In this document: positions 46,828-55,781 of the stretch, piece by piece
Layout: every line of letters starts with the position of its first letter
Position numbering within the stretch: the first letter of the stretch is position 1
Assembly (NCBI RefSeq): GCF_030159255.1
Contig: NZ_BSCT01000002.1
Location: 333,509-397,508, forward strand
Reading direction: 5' to 3'
Length of the DNA stretch: 64,000 nucleotides
From: Bradyrhizobium sp. SSBR45G
GTDB lineage: Bacteria; Pseudomonadota; Alphaproteobacteria; Rhizobiales; Xanthobacteraceae
The notes under the pieces: model-generated
Databases searched by the model: none
The model's input: the letters and a program-made list of their open reading frames with translations, nothing else
What the model was told of the DNA's origin: nothing
Position numbers and translations under genes: made by a program

Positions 46828-47529
46828 TTACGCTGTCGGCATCGCATTCCACAGCGGCGGACTGTGCAGAAGCCGCGGCATCTCCGGCGGTTCGTGCCGG
46901 TGGATCGTGCAGCGGGTGTCCCAGACGACAAGATCGCCGGGCCTGCAGGTGTGAGCCCAGCTGAACTCGGGCCGCTCGGCAAGCTGCCAGAGATCATCGA
47001 GCAGCGCATCGGATTCGTCCTGATCGATGCCGACGACAGAGGAATGTCGACGCTGTCCGAGCGCCAGCATCGACCTGCCCGTATCGGCATGACTGCCGAC
47101 CAGCGGATGAACCGGGCCTGCGATGATGGTGCGGCGGCCGTCATCGGCGGTCTCGGTCGCCAGATGACGAACCTTCAGATGCGCGACGCGGCTGCGCAGC
47201 GCCGGCGTGAGTGCGTCATAGGCGGCGTAGAGGCTGCAGAATGACAGCCTGTCACCGAACGTGGTGCCGGGAGACGTGTAGAGCAGGTCGGCGTGACCGA
47301 AGCGCCGGCTGAAGGCGGCGATGTCGCGCTCACAGAGACGCTGGCCGCGCACGAGCAGGACCTGGTGCTTGAGCAGCGCGCGCATGAAGGAGGCGAACGC
47401 CCAATCATCGAAGGATCTGAGATCGACATTGCAGACTTCGGCACCGAGCGACTTCCCCGTCGGGATGACCTGGACGAGACTGCTTTCGGTGCTTCGCGCA
47501 ACGTTGCTTCTGAGATTCACGTGCGTCAT
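46828..47529 (-). CDS. TauD/TfdA-like protein lacking catalytic segments
   Basis: This 233-residue protein is a paralogue of the next gene, sharing VIPTGKSLGAEVCNVDLRSFDD, AFSRRFG, LSFCSLYAAYDAL and PGDLVVWDTRCTIHRHEP. After AFSRRFG it jumps to the SFCSLY block, so about 55-60 residues are missing, including the HxD metal ligands (VWHTD in the neighbour). The 2-oxoglutarate Arg near the C-terminus (MHRTQI) is replaced by LHSPPL. It is probably inactive as a dioxygenase. The ATG is chosen by alignment with the neighbour; the ribosome site is poor. Confidence 0.65.
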   Translation of the reverse strand: MTHVNLRSNVARSTESSLVQVIPTGKSLGAEVCNVDLRSFDDWAFASFMRALLKHQVLLVRGQRLCERDIAAFSRRFGHADLLYTSPGTTFGDRLSFCSLYAAYDALTPALRSRVAHLKVRHLATETADDGRRTIIAGPVHPLVGSHADTGRSMLALGQRRHSSVVGIDQDESDALLDDLWQLAERPEFSWAHTCRPGDLVVWDTRCTIHRHEPPEMPRLLHSPPLWNAMPTA

Positions 47530-47762
47530 CTCCCAAGTTTCACCAGCGATCCAAATCAACCACGGTAATTTGTCGGGGTTGTTTCGGCTCGGAGGCAATT
47601 CGCGGAAGGATCGCGGCACGATCTGCCGATTGTCGGCACAGTCTGCCGCTGTGAGTCAGAAGTTGGACACTTCAAGGCGATCCGCGAGGAAATATGCTGC
47701 AACCTGCAACTCGTTCGCAGGCAACGTGACGCTTCATCAGGCGCAGCTGCAGCGCAAGCGAA

Positions 47763-48650
47763 TCAGCTCGGTCGCTGAGATCCCCTGATCTGGGTCCGAT
47801 GCATGATTCGCCTCGCGTGATCGTCGAACGGATCACGCCGGTGCATCGTCGAGCGATTGTCCCAGATGACGAGATCGCCGACCTTCCACACATGTTCCCA
47901 GGCGAATTCGGGATGCGCGACATAGGCCCACAATTCGTCGAGTAGCGCTTCCGATGAGGCGAGCTCGAGGCCCACCAGATAGGCGTTGCGCCGGCGGCCT
48001 AGATACAGCATCTGCCGGCCGGACTCGGGATGCGTGCAGACCAGCGGATGAATCGCGCCGGGCGAGGTGCGTGGATCGTCGGTCGGCGTCACGCCCTGGC
48101 GCACGAAGCCGCCGCTGTTGTAGGTGCCGTCGTGCTTGATCTTCAGATCTGCAATGCGACGCTTCAGCTCTGACGGCAGCGCGTCGTAGACCGCATACAT
48201 GCTGCAGAACGAGGTGTTGCCGCCGACAGGTGGAATCTCCAGCGCATAGAGCGCACTCGCGATCGGCGGCGTGTCGAGATACGACATGTCGGTGTGCCAC
48301 ACGGCTTCGCCCGCGCCGAGACTGCCGATCGCCTCGCCATTCACCTTCACGTTCGAGACGATGTAGATTTCGGGCAGGCCGTCGACGAAGCGGCGGCCGT
48401 TCTCCTGCACCGGCGCCCAGTCGAGATCGCCGAAGCGGCGGCTGAACGCGATCAGGTCCTGGTCGGAGAGACTCTGGTCTCGAACGAGGAGAACGGAATG
48501 ATTGTGGAAGGCGTCGAGCAGGGCGGCAAACGCCGTGTCATCGAGGCGCTTGAGATCGACGTTCCGGATCTCGGCGCCAAGCGGACCGCCGGTCGGGACG
48601 ATGTCGACCGGTGCAGCGGTCTCGCGCACATTGTTGGTGTCGATGTCCAT
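47763..48650 (-). CDS. TauD/TfdA-family 2-oxoglutarate dioxygenase
   Basis: This 295-residue Fe(II)/2-oxoglutarate dioxygenase has the facial triad in VWHTDMSY (HxD near 117-119) and a later His in IWDNRSTMHRRDPF, plus Arg in RIMHRTQI for the co-substrate. Family members attack taurine, phenoxyalkanoates, carnitine or similar anionic substrates; the substrate here is not evident. GGGAGGA precedes the ATG at eight bases. The truncated paralogue lies 233 bases downstream. Confidence 0.88.
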   Translation of the reverse strand: MDIDTNNVRETAAPVDIVPTGGPLGAEIRNVDLKRLDDTAFAALLDAFHNHSVLLVRDQSLSDQDLIAFSRRFGDLDWAPVQENGRRFVDGLPEIYIVSNVKVNGEAIGSLGAGEAVWHTDMSYLDTPPIASALYALEIPPVGGNTSFCSMYAVYDALPSELKRRIADLKIKHDGTYNSGGFVRQGVTPTDDPRTSPGAIHPLVCTHPESGRQMLYLGRRRNAYLVGLELASSEALLDELWAYVAHPEFAWEHVWKVGDLVIWDNRSTMHRRDPFDDHARRIMHRTQIRGSQRPS

Positions 48651-48770
48651 GGTCGAATCCTCCCGTTGTCCGGGTCCGTCGTGGGATGAGATATGATACC
48701 AGAGCCATCGGGGGATTGCTCGTCATGGTGACGGATTGCAGTCAATCTCCTGGATGCCCGGACCGAGAGA

Positions 48771-48977
48771 ATGGCGATGTGGGACTGGTTGCGGTGGCAC
48801 CTCGAAGGCAACACGCTGGCGGTCGCACTCTCGATTCTGATCGCTGGGGTGCTTGGTTACGTCCTGTTGTTCGGAACGCCCTTCAGGACCGATGTTCCCA
48901 ACGGGTTCGGGCCGGAATGGGAGTGCGCATCGCAAATCCAGGGCGATCCGACCTGCATCAAGAAAGTGAAGCGCTAG
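48771..48977 (+). CDS. Small single-span membrane protein, unknown function
   Basis: This 68-residue protein has a Trp-rich start (MAMWDWLRWHLEG), one membrane helix (LAVALSILIAGVLGYVLLFG) and a tail with two cysteines (WECASQIQGDPTCIKKVKR) that would face the periplasm and may form a disulfide. It converges with the kinase-like gene, six bases apart. I do not recognise a family. ATGs at 48771 and 48777 are both possible. Confidence 0.55.
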   Translation: MAMWDWLRWHLEGNTLAVALSILIAGVLGYVLLFGTPFRTDVPNGFGPEWECASQIQGDPTCIKKVKR

Positions 48978-48983
48978 CTGCCC

Positions 48984-50084
48984 TCAGGTCGACGGGAGCT
49001 TCAGCTCGGCCTCGAAATTGAACCGGTCGCGCAGGTTCTTCCGCGAGTCCAGGATGTCCTTGAGGAAGGCGCGGTCGCTGTCGCTGGTGATCATCGGCTC
49101 GATCAGGTCGATCTGGTTCATCGCGACCAGCTGCAGCAGTTCGGTGCGCGGCCGGCCGCTGGCGTCGCGCGGCAGCGCGTGGACGACCTGGATGTGCTCC
49201 GGCGGCTTCGGACCCTTGGCGGAGGTCAGCTCATTCTGCAACTGAGTTTCAAGTGCAGTCTGTTCCGCCTCCACGAAGGCATAGAGACCGACGCCGGTGC
49301 GGCGATCTGCGAACGCGACGATCGCCGCGTCACGCACCGCTGGATTCTTGCGGATCATGTCCATCAGGACAGGCGCATCATTCACCAGCCGCCGCCCGCC
49401 GCCCTCGCGGTCGGTGAAGTTGAAGATGCCGCGCGTGATCCCGCGATAGACCTTCTTGCCGGTCATCAGCCAGATCCGCGCGAACAGCGATTTGCGCGCC
49501 AGGATCTTGCGCTCCCTGGGCGTCAGCGCCTCGGGTGCGTAGGTGCGCTTGTGCTTGAGGAGATGACGCAGGTCCTCATAGGCCGCGATCCGGAACATCC
49601 GGCTGCGGGTCTTGAAGCAGGCCGCGAGCTGAAAGTCCGTCACGTAGCAATGGCCGTCATGGCCGACCAGCCAGTTCTGCTCCTTGGCGAGGTCGTTGTG
49701 GGTGATGCCGGCACGATGCAGCCGGCGCATCATCTGCTTGGCCGAGCGGAAATAGGCGACGTTGCCGTGCGGCTTCGCGAGATGCAGCGCCACGCCATTG
49801 ATGAAGCCGCGCACCAGCGCGCGATCCCCGGCCCATAGCAGATCGGGTCCGGCATTGAGCCCCTTGGCGAGCGTGAGCGCCTTGCGCTCCCTGGCGAACA
49901 GATGGCGCGCCAGCATGAACGACCACCACGGCACCTCGTCGAGCCGGCGCAGCACGGCATCCACCGTGCCGTTCTCACCGACGAAGCGGCCGCGCTCGAC
50001 GGTCGAGAACACATCGCGCTTGAGCAGCACGCCGTCGGTCCAGCGCGCCGCCAGCAAGGCAGAGTCAGTCTTCGGCAGGCTCAT
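48984..50084 (-). CDS. Kinase-like protein fused to an acyl-adenylate-ligase C-terminal-type domain
   Basis: This 366-residue protein has two parts. Residues about 15-165 look like a small eukaryotic-type or lipopolysaccharide-type kinase, with catalytic loop H129-N-D131-L...N137 and metal Asp150 in VTDFQLA. Residues about 230-330 resemble the C-terminal subdomain of AMP-forming ligases: NPAVRDAAIVAFADRRTGVGLYAFVEAE and LPRDASGRPRTELL, where the usual catalytic Lys of PRTASGK is Arg. No large AMP-binding domain is present. The role is unknown; a kinase that senses or modifies an acyl or carrier partner is speculation. trmFO ends seven bases upstream on the same strand. Confidence 0.72.
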   Translation of the reverse strand: MSLPKTDSALLAARWTDGVLLKRDVFSTVERGRFVGENGTVDAVLRRLDEVPWWSFMLARHLFARERKALTLAKGLNAGPDLLWAGDRALVRGFINGVALHLAKPHGNVAYFRSAKQMMRRLHRAGITHNDLAKEQNWLVGHDGHCYVTDFQLAACFKTRSRMFRIAAYEDLRHLLKHKRTYAPEALTPRERKILARKSLFARIWLMTGKKVYRGITRGIFNFTDREGGGRRLVNDAPVLMDMIRKNPAVRDAAIVAFADRRTGVGLYAFVEAEQTALETQLQNELTSAKGPKPPEHIQVVHALPRDASGRPRTELLQLVAMNQIDLIEPMITSDSDRAFLKDILDSRKNLRDRFNFEAELKLPST

Positions 50085-50091
50085 CACACTC

Positions 50092-51525
50092 TCACGCAGC
50101 GGCCGCGACGCGCAGATGCTCGGCGATCCAGCGGTCGAGATCCGCCAGCGCGCGGGCGCTCATCGCCTGCTTCTTGGCGACCGTCTTCTCGTTGCCCTTC
50201 AACCGCGTGCCATCAGGCTTTCGGGTCGGGGCCGCAGCCAGCGGCGGGAACAGGCCGAAATTGATGTTCATCGGCTGGAACGAGCGGGTCGGACCGTCGA
50301 TCGTCTCGATATGCCCGCCCGTGATGTGACCGAGCAGGGATCCGAGCGCGGTGGTCGGAGGTGGCGCGGCGAGAGTTGCGCCACGTACCTCGGCGGCAGC
50401 GTACAGGCCGGCAATCAGTCCAATGCTCGCCGACTCCACGTAGCCCTCGCAGCCCGTCATCTGCCCGGCAAAGCGCAGCCGCGGCTGGGCGCGCAGGCGC
50501 AACTGCTGGTCCAGCAGCTTCGGCGAGTTGAGGAACGTGTTGCGATGCAGGCCGCCGAGCCGCGCGAACTCCGCGTTCTCGAGGCCGGGAATGGTGCGGA
50601 AGATCTGCTGCTGCGGGCCGTATTTCAGCTTCGTCTGGAAGCCGACTATGTTGTAGAGCGTGCCGAGCTTGTTGTCCTGGCGCAGCTGCACGATCGCGTA
50701 AGGCTTCACTGTCGGGTTGTGCGGGTTGGTGAGACCGACCGGCTTCATCGGACCGTGCCGCAGCGTCTCGTGGCCGCGCTCCGCCATTACCTCGATCGGC
50801 AGGCAGCCGTCGAAATAGGGCGTATTGGTCTCCCAGTCCTTGAAGTCGGTCTTTTCGCCTTCAAGCAGCGCAGCCACGAAGGCGTCGTACTGCTCCTTGG
50901 TCATCGGGCAGTTGATGTAGTCAGCACCCGTTCCGCCCGGACCGACCTTGTCGTAGCGCGACTGGAACCAGGCCTTGGACATGTCGATCGTGTCCTTGTG
51001 CACGATCGGCGCGATGGCGTCGAAGAAGGCGAGCGCGGTCTCGTCGGTGAGGTCGCGGATCGCCTCGGCCAGCGGCTGCGCGGTCAGCGGGCCGGTCGCG
51101 ACGATGACGCTGCCCCAGTCCGCCGGCGGCAGGCCGGTGATCTCGCCGCGGCGCAGCTCGATGCGCGGATGCGCCTGCAGGGCCGCCGCCACGGCCGCGG
51201 AGAAGCCGTCACGATCGACCGCAAGAGCCCCTCCGGCCGGCACCTGGTTGGCATCGGCCGCGCGCATGATCAGCGAGCCCAGCCGGCGCATCTCGGCGTG
51301 CAGCAGGCCGACCGCATTGTTGGCCGCATCATCGGAGCGGAACGAGTTCGAGCAGACGAGCTCGGCCGGCGTGGCGGTCCGGTGCGCCTCGGTCATGCGG
51401 TCCGGCCGCATCTCGTGCAGCACGACGTCGACACCCGCCTCGGCCAGTTGCCACGCGGCCTCGGAGCCGGCGAGGCCGGCACCGACCACGTGGACGGTAT
51501 TCGAAGGTGATTTGGTCCCTGTCAT
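50092..51525 (-). CDS. trmFO: Folate/FAD-dependent tRNA m5U54 methyltransferase TrmFO
   Basis: This enzyme makes ribothymidine at tRNA position 54 using methylene-tetrahydrofolate and reduced FAD. The 477 residues start with the Rossmann motif [31 protein letters not shown] and contain [10 protein letters not shown] with its conserved Cys, [22 protein letters not shown] and [22 protein letters not shown]. The frame stays open well upstream, but [11 protein letters not shown] matches the family start. The downstream kinase-like gene may be cotranscribed. Confidence 0.93.
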   Translation of the reverse strand: MTGTKSPSNTVHVVGAGLAGSEAAWQLAEAGVDVVLHEMRPDRMTEAHRTATPAELVCSNSFRSDDAANNAVGLLHAEMRRLGSLIMRAADANQVPAGGALAVDRDGFSAAVAAALQAHPRIELRRGEITGLPPADWGSVIVATGPLTAQPLAEAIRDLTDETALAFFDAIAPIVHKDTIDMSKAWFQSRYDKVGPGGTGADYINCPMTKEQYDAFVAALLEGEKTDFKDWETNTPYFDGCLPIEVMAERGHETLRHGPMKPVGLTNPHNPTVKPYAIVQLRQDNKLGTLYNIVGFQTKLKYGPQQQIFRTIPGLENAEFARLGGLHRNTFLNSPKLLDQQLRLRAQPRLRFAGQMTGCEGYVESASIGLIAGLYAAAEVRGATLAAPPPTTALGSLLGHITGGHIETIDGPTRSFQPMNINFGLFPPLAAAPTRKPDGTRLKGNEKTVAKKQAMSARALADLDRWIAEHLRVAAAA

Positions 51526-51634
51526 CGGCGGGACAGGTAGCGCTTTTCGCGAGCGCTGCAAATGCGCGAGTAGGGCTCTCGTGCGAGAAACCGGGCGGGT
51601 GTGTCGCCCGGCGCGAGGGCCCAGAAACGGCAAC

Positions 51635-51654
51635 GCCCGCAGCGAGGCGGGCGA
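51635..51654 (-). terminator. Hairpin after the first DUF1127 gene
   Basis: CGCCCGC/GCGGGCG with a six-base loop, followed on the minus strand by TTGCCGTTTCT. It would end the DUF1127 transcript before trmFO. Confidence 0.45.
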
Positions 51655-51682
51655 TGTCCGGTCGATATCGGAAGGCGGCTGA

Positions 51683-51835
51683 TCAGCCGTTATAATTTCC
51701 GGCGGCAACGCGCGGAATGTCCGAACGGTCGAGACCGATGTCGGCGAGTTCACGATCGCTGAGCTGCGACAGCTCGGCAACGTTGCGCTGATACTCACGG
51801 AACGCCTGGACCATGCGGATGATCGAGAGCAACAT
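51683..51835 (-). CDS. DUF1127 (YjiS-like) small protein 1
   Basis: This 50-residue protein reads [20 protein letters not shown] followed by [21 protein letters not shown], the DUF1127 core ([16 protein letters not shown]). Short DUF1127 proteins in Rhizobiales have been tied to RNA and phosphate/carbon metabolism. GAGGAG lies seven bases before the ATG. A pair of 13-base direct repeats lies upstream, suggesting regulated expression. A second DUF1127 gene is at 55502. Confidence 0.85.
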   Translation of the reverse strand: MLLSIIRMVQAFREYQRNVAELSQLSDRELADIGLDRSDIPRVAAGNYNG

Positions 51836-52323
51836 GGAAAATCTCCTCTAGTTCGTGATTCAGTTCTTCGTGGGAACCTCATCGTTGGAATGAACATAGG
51901 AGAGATTGTTGCGATGCAGAAGCGCTGATGTTGCGATGCAGCTAAACCGTCGGCGCATAGCTTGAGTAACGCCCGGGTAAGAATTGGGCAGGGCAGACTA
52001 GCGGTTGAGCGGCCGGTGGAAAGCCCCGTAATCATGCGGCTTTTCAATCGCGCGTTTGATTTGGCGGATCGAAATGAACCGCCTCCAGCCAAGAGGCTCG
52101 TCTGCCTCGTCGCGTCCGCATCGTTCCTAGCGGCCCGTCTCCAAATGCATGGATGATTACGAGTGAACAATAATTCATTTTTACTGCAGCCGCCCTCGAA
52201 CGGATGTTCGCGATCACGCGGCGCTCGCAGGGATTTCATTTCGCGAGACTCCCAGGGTGGTGCGACAAAGTGTCGCGGATTTCGGCGATGATGCCGAGGC
52301 CGCCGTACCAGCGAGGAAGAACA
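51836..52323. other. Gap between DUF1127-1 and the small secreted protein
   Basis: This 488-base gap contains the direct repeats at 51907-51941. The rest, 51960-52320, is AT-richer than its surroundings (for example GAACAATAATTCATTTTTAC at 52164) and probably holds divergent promoters, but no gene could be supported. Confidence 0.45.
51907..51941. promoter_or_regulatory. Direct repeat upstream of DUF1127-1
   Basis: TGTTGCGATGCAG occurs at 51907-51919 and again at 51929-51941, a 22-base period that puts both on the same face of the helix. It lies about 70-105 bases before the DUF1127 start. The binding protein is unknown. Confidence 0.5.
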
Positions 52324-52590
52324 ATGAAGAGCAAACTGTTGGGAGCCGCGCTCATCACCGCGGCAATGATCGGGTTCGGGCCGGCTCAGGCGGCGAGGAT
52401 GCATGGGGCGGGCTGCAGCGGGCCCAATCTGGAAAAGACCGAGACGGCGATCGAGGCCATGGCCGATGGCGATGCCCGTTGGGAGGCCCAGAAGGAGATC
52501 GCCGCGGCCCAGGACGCGCTGCTCGCCGGCAAGATGGGAGCCTGCAGCATGCATCTGACCAAGGCGATGCATGTCGGGATGATCAAGTAA
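52324..52590 (+). CDS. Small exported protein, unknown function
   Basis: This 88-residue protein has a Sec signal peptide ([23 protein letters not shown], cut before ARMHG) and a mature part of about 65 residues with two cysteines, [47 protein letters not shown], likely helical. GAGGAAG precedes the ATG at 52324, and a good terminator follows. I do not recognise a family. Confidence 0.7.
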   Translation: MKSKLLGAALITAAMIGFGPAQAARMHGAGCSGPNLEKTETAIEAMADGDARWEAQKEIAAAQDALLAGKMGACSMHLTKAMHVGMIK

Positions 52591-52617
52591 CGACCGCATT
52601 CGTCGCATCACCGAACC

Positions 52618-52652
52618 AACGGCCGGTCGCCTCCCGCGATCGGCCGTTTTGC
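52618..52652 (+). terminator. Terminator after the small exported protein
   Basis: AACGGCCG and CGGCCGTT pair across a 15-base loop, followed by TTGC within the T-rich run CGTTTTGCTT. Confidence 0.6.
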
Positions 52653-52662
52653 TTGCCGGGCG

Positions 52663-53484
52663 CTACGGCGCCCGCGCCAGCTGGGTCGCGAAGGTCGCGA
52701 TCGTCCGGGCGTAGACCTCGCTCTTGTTCCACTGCTGGATCACCGCGAAGTTGGGGCTGCCGGGCTCCCAATCCTTGCCCTTCTGCCAGCCATAGCCCTT
52801 CAGGTAGTTCGCCGTGGAGGCGAGCACGTCGGGCGCGCTGCGGATCAGGTCGCGCTTGCCGTTGCCGTCGAAATCGACCGCGTATTTCATCCAGGACGAC
52901 GGCATGAACTGCGTCTGCCCGATCTCGCCGGCCCAGGCGCCGCGCATCTCGGCCGGCTGAAGATCGCCGCGGTCGACGATGCGCAGTGCCTCGAGCAACT
53001 CGCCGCGGAACTGCTCGGCGCGGCGGCAGTCATAGGCCAGGGTCGCCAGCGCGCGGATGGTCGGGAACTTGCCGACATTGACGCCGAAATCAGTCTCCAA
53101 GCCCCAGATCGCGACCAGCACCTCGCCGGGCACCCCATAGGTCTGCTCGATCCGCGACAGCACCGAGCCATACTGCTTCAGCATGTTCGAGCCGCGGGTC
53201 AGGCGCGGCGGCACCATGCGGCCGGAGAACTCCTCGAAGGTCTGGCTGAACACCTTCTGGGAGTGATCGCGGTTGAGCACGCTCTGGTCCAGGGTCACGC
53301 CGGTCAGCGCTGTGTTGATCGCGGTCTGCGAGATGCCCTTGGCCGCGGCCTCGGTCTTGAACTCGGCAAGCCACGCATCGAAATTGCCGCTGCCGCAGGG
53401 AACGGCCGCGCGGGCCGGCGTGGACAAGGTGATGAGGGCGGCAAGGCAGGCAACGGCGGAGGCGGAAAGAACGCGGACAATCAT
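52663..53484 (-). CDS. Lytic murein transglycosylase (MltB family)
   Basis: This periplasmic enzyme cleaves peptidoglycan to 1,6-anhydro products. The 273 residues have a signal peptide (SASAVACLAALITLSTPARA), the catalytic Glu in VAIWGLETDFG (near 129), GEIGQTQFMPSSWMKYAVDFDGNGKRDL and ASTANYLKGYGW, all MltB-type. There is no lipobox, so it is soluble rather than a lipoprotein. Start is ATG. It stands alone with repeats absent nearby. Confidence 0.9.
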   Translation of the reverse strand: MIVRVLSASAVACLAALITLSTPARAAVPCGSGNFDAWLAEFKTEAAAKGISQTAINTALTGVTLDQSVLNRDHSQKVFSQTFEEFSGRMVPPRLTRGSNMLKQYGSVLSRIEQTYGVPGEVLVAIWGLETDFGVNVGKFPTIRALATLAYDCRRAEQFRGELLEALRIVDRGDLQPAEMRGAWAGEIGQTQFMPSSWMKYAVDFDGNGKRDLIRSAPDVLASTANYLKGYGWQKGKDWEPGSPNFAVIQQWNKSEVYARTIATFATQLARAP

Positions 53485-53639
53485 CGAAACACCTGGGCAA
53501 CAATGGCTTCAAATAGGGATGGCGGCGTGCTCCATGTCGGGCGTAACCGCGGCAGCAACAAGGCCATCCGATCACGTTGGCGTCGGTTGCCGCGAAGCTG
53601 ATCCGGCCAGACGCGCCGGCCGGTGAATTTCATTCGGCC

Positions 53640-53671
53640 CCGCAAAACGATCGCCGGCCCTTGGGCCGGCG
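53640..53671 (-). terminator. Terminator after the DUF2189 gene
   Basis: CGCCGGCCC pairs with GGGCCGGCG at a tight loop, followed on the minus strand by ATCGTTTTGCGG, 27 bases past the DUF2189 stop. Confidence 0.55.
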
Positions 53672-53697
53672 GCCGCGACGAGTGCATGGGTGCATCC

Positions 53698-54609
53698 TCA
53701 CATCCGGTCACGCGAGCGCCACGGGAACAGGTTGGCCGGGAAATCGGCCGCGGGCTTCGCGGCGCGCGGTGCCGGCGTCACGACCGGCGCGGCGTCCGGA
53801 TTGATTGCGATCGCCTCGCGATAGAGATGCCAGGTGGCGTGGCCAAGCACCGGGATCACGACGGCGAGGCCCAGGAAGAACGGGATCGTTCCGGCCACCA
53901 GCAGCGCCGCGACGATGAGGCCCCAGGCGGCGATCGGGACCGGATTTTTCGCCACCACGCGCAGCGAGGTGACCACCGCTTCGAGTGCGCCGGCATGACG
54001 ATCGAGCATCAGCGGGAAGGAGACGATGCTGAGGCACAGCGCCAGCAGCGCGAACAGGAAGCCGGCGCCGCAGCCGACCGCTATCAGCCACCAGCCTTGC
54101 GGCGTGGTGAAGACGCGCTGTACGAAATCGCTCGCACTGACCGCGCCGCCATAGCCGAACACCGCCACGTAGATCGTCTGCGCCGTCGCGACCCAGGTGA
54201 CGAACAGCGCCAGCAGCAAGGTGCCGAGCCCGAGCATCGCGCCGAACGAGGGCGAGCGCAGCACCTCGAACGCATCCCAGGCGCTGGCCTCCTCGCCGCG
54301 GTCGCGCCGGCTGGAGAGCTCATAGAGTCCGAGGGCGGCAAACGGGCCGAGCAGGGCGAATCCAGCCGCGAGCGGGAACAGCAGCGGCAGCACCGCATAG
54401 CCGAACACGGCGCGCGCCAGCACGAGGCCGAGCACCGGATAGATCGCGCACAGCATCACGGCGTGGCTCGGAACGGCCTTGAAGTCATCCCAGCCGAGCC
54501 GCAACGCGCGCATCAGACTTGAGAAATCGATCGTGCGAATCGTGATTTCGGCCGCGACCTCGTCGGCCGGCCGAACGTGTGCAGCGACATTGGTGTGATA
54601 GGTGGCCAT
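53698..54609 (-). CDS. DUF2189 multi-pass membrane protein
   Basis: This 303-residue protein matches DUF2189: a soluble start (IRTIDFSSLMRALRLGWDDFKAVPSHAVMLCAIYPVLGLVLA) and about six membrane helices, with HAGALEAVVTSLRVVAKNP between the later ones and HATWHLYREAI near the end. Function is unknown. The ATG at 54609 has GAGGGAG upstream; the frame continues but without support. Confidence 0.82.
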   Translation of the reverse strand: MATYHTNVAAHVRPADEVAAEITIRTIDFSSLMRALRLGWDDFKAVPSHAVMLCAIYPVLGLVLARAVFGYAVLPLLFPLAAGFALLGPFAALGLYELSSRRDRGEEASAWDAFEVLRSPSFGAMLGLGTLLLALFVTWVATAQTIYVAVFGYGGAVSASDFVQRVFTTPQGWWLIAVGCGAGFLFALLALCLSIVSFPLMLDRHAGALEAVVTSLRVVAKNPVPIAAWGLIVAALLVAGTIPFFLGLAVVIPVLGHATWHLYREAIAINPDAAPVVTPAPRAAKPAADFPANLFPWRSRDRM

Positions 54610-55008
54610 CGTCGTTCGCTCCCTCATGCCTCGTGAGGCGCCTCCCAACCTCGCCGGCAGGGCCTGCGCTTGTCGTTGGATCGCGAATCGCCAGACGCGA
54701 CGAACCTCGGGGCGGCCATTCGCGAACGGAAGACGAGAGGATAGTGGCAAACGGGCCGACGCCTACTCACGCCTCGGTGAGAGCTGTGAATGTCGCAGTG
54801 CATTAGCCCGGCGGCGGAACTCAATGAAGCTGCGCATTCCCCGGACAAAGTCATTCCGCCGTCATTCTGCCTTCGGTAAGCTTCACAACCGTCGCCCTGT
54901 TCGGGTCGGCAGGTGACCGGCGGGCGAAGGGGTTCTGACGGGCAGCTCCGCAACCGAACACCGCCGGCCGAGTTGTTCATTCGACCTCTATCCATTGGGA
55001 GCCCATTG
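54610..55008. other. Gap between DUF2189 and DUF3597 genes
   Basis: This 399-base gap between divergent genes shows no gene, tRNA or repeat of the families seen elsewhere. Promoters for both flanking genes must lie here; none could be fixed. Confidence 0.4.
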
Positions 55009-55395
55009 ATGAGCGTTTTCGGAAAGATCATGAGCGCGATTTTCGGCCATCCTGCCGAGGCTGCGCCGGCCGGCAGCCCGCCGGCAGCGGGCGGCACCGC
55101 TGCGGCTCCTGCAGGCGCCCCGGCTGGTGCGCCGCAAAACGTCGATGTGGCTGCGATCGTCGACGCGGCCGCGACCGCCAAGCACGAGAAGCTGGAGTGG
55201 CGCACCTCGATCGTCGACCTGATGAAGGCGCTCGACATCGATTCCAGCCTCGCCGCGCGCAAGGAGCTGGCGAAGGAGCTCGGCTACAGCGGCGATACGA
55301 ACGACTCCGCCAGCATGAACGTCTGGCTGCACAAGCAGGTGATGAGCAAGCTCGCGGCCAATGGCGGCAAACTGCCGCCGGAGATCAAGCACTGA
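55009..55395 (+). CDS. DUF3597 domain protein
   Basis: This 128-residue protein has a short N-terminal segment (MSVFGKIMSAIFGH), an Ala/Gly/Pro linker (about 18-44) and the DUF3597 domain (VDVAAIVDAAATAKHEKLEWRTSIVDLMKALDIDSSLAARKELAKELGYSGDTNDSASMNVWLHKQVM). The fold resembles LysM-like or small helical domains, with no known function. GGGAG precedes the ATG at nine bases. A strong terminator follows. Confidence 0.87.
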   Translation: MSVFGKIMSAIFGHPAEAAPAGSPPAAGGTAAAPAGAPAGAPQNVDVAAIVDAAATAKHEKLEWRTSIVDLMKALDIDSSLAARKELAKELGYSGDTNDSASMNVWLHKQVMSKLAANGGKLPPEIKH

Positions 55396-55422
55396 GCTTG
55401 CCTGCCCAGCGGCGAAACAGCG

Positions 55423-55448
55423 AAAGGCCCGCCAGCGCGCGGGCCTTT
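55423..55448 (+). terminator. Rho-independent terminator after DUF3597 gene
   Basis: AAAGGCCCGC and GCGGGCCTTT form a ten-base stem with a six-base loop, then GTCGTCTTTG. It can serve both directions because the A-run flanks the other side. Confidence 0.75.
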
Positions 55449-55501
55449 GTCGTCTTTGCCGGCATTGGATGCGACGCTCTGCAGCGCCGCAGGCGAGGCT
55501 C

Positions 55502-55666
55502 TCAGGCGTGCGCCAGGCCGGCGCGCTCCCAGGCCTGTGCATACATCTGGTCGCGGTTGATGCCGATGTCGCGCAGCGTGCGATCGTCGAGCCGCTCGAG
55601 GCAGGCGAGCTGGGCGCGATAGTGGGCGTAGCGCTTGATAACGTCGAAAATGGCAGCGATGAACAT
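55502..55666 (-). CDS. DUF1127 (YjiS-like) small protein 2
   Basis: This 54-residue protein reads MFIAAIFDVIKRYAHYRAQL then ACLERLDDRTLRDIGINRDQ, with the DUF1127 core (LDDRTLRDIGINR). GGGGAGAGG lies six bases before the ATG. It is about 3.7 kb from the first DUF1127 gene, but the two share little beyond the core, so they are not a recent duplicate. Role unknown. Confidence 0.85.
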   Translation of the reverse strand: MFIAAIFDVIKRYAHYRAQLACLERLDDRTLRDIGINRDQMYAQAWERAGLAHA

Positions 55667-55781
55667 GAGCCTCTCCCCATTGGTCTGGTTGCTTGTTCGG
55701 CGGGGGATTGCTGATCCATCGGGGTAGCCATTGCGTTAAAGCGCGCCCTTCCAGCGCCTTGCCCGGTAGTTCTACGGGCGA

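Noticed and set aside
47087..47095. HAD in the truncated TauD protein as a replacement HxD metal site
   Set aside because: It aligns with the non-catalytic THP position of the intact paralogue, far from where HxD belongs in the fold.
54816..54838. An EcfG-type general stress promoter
   Set aside because: GGAAC is present but no CGTT follows at 16-17 bases.
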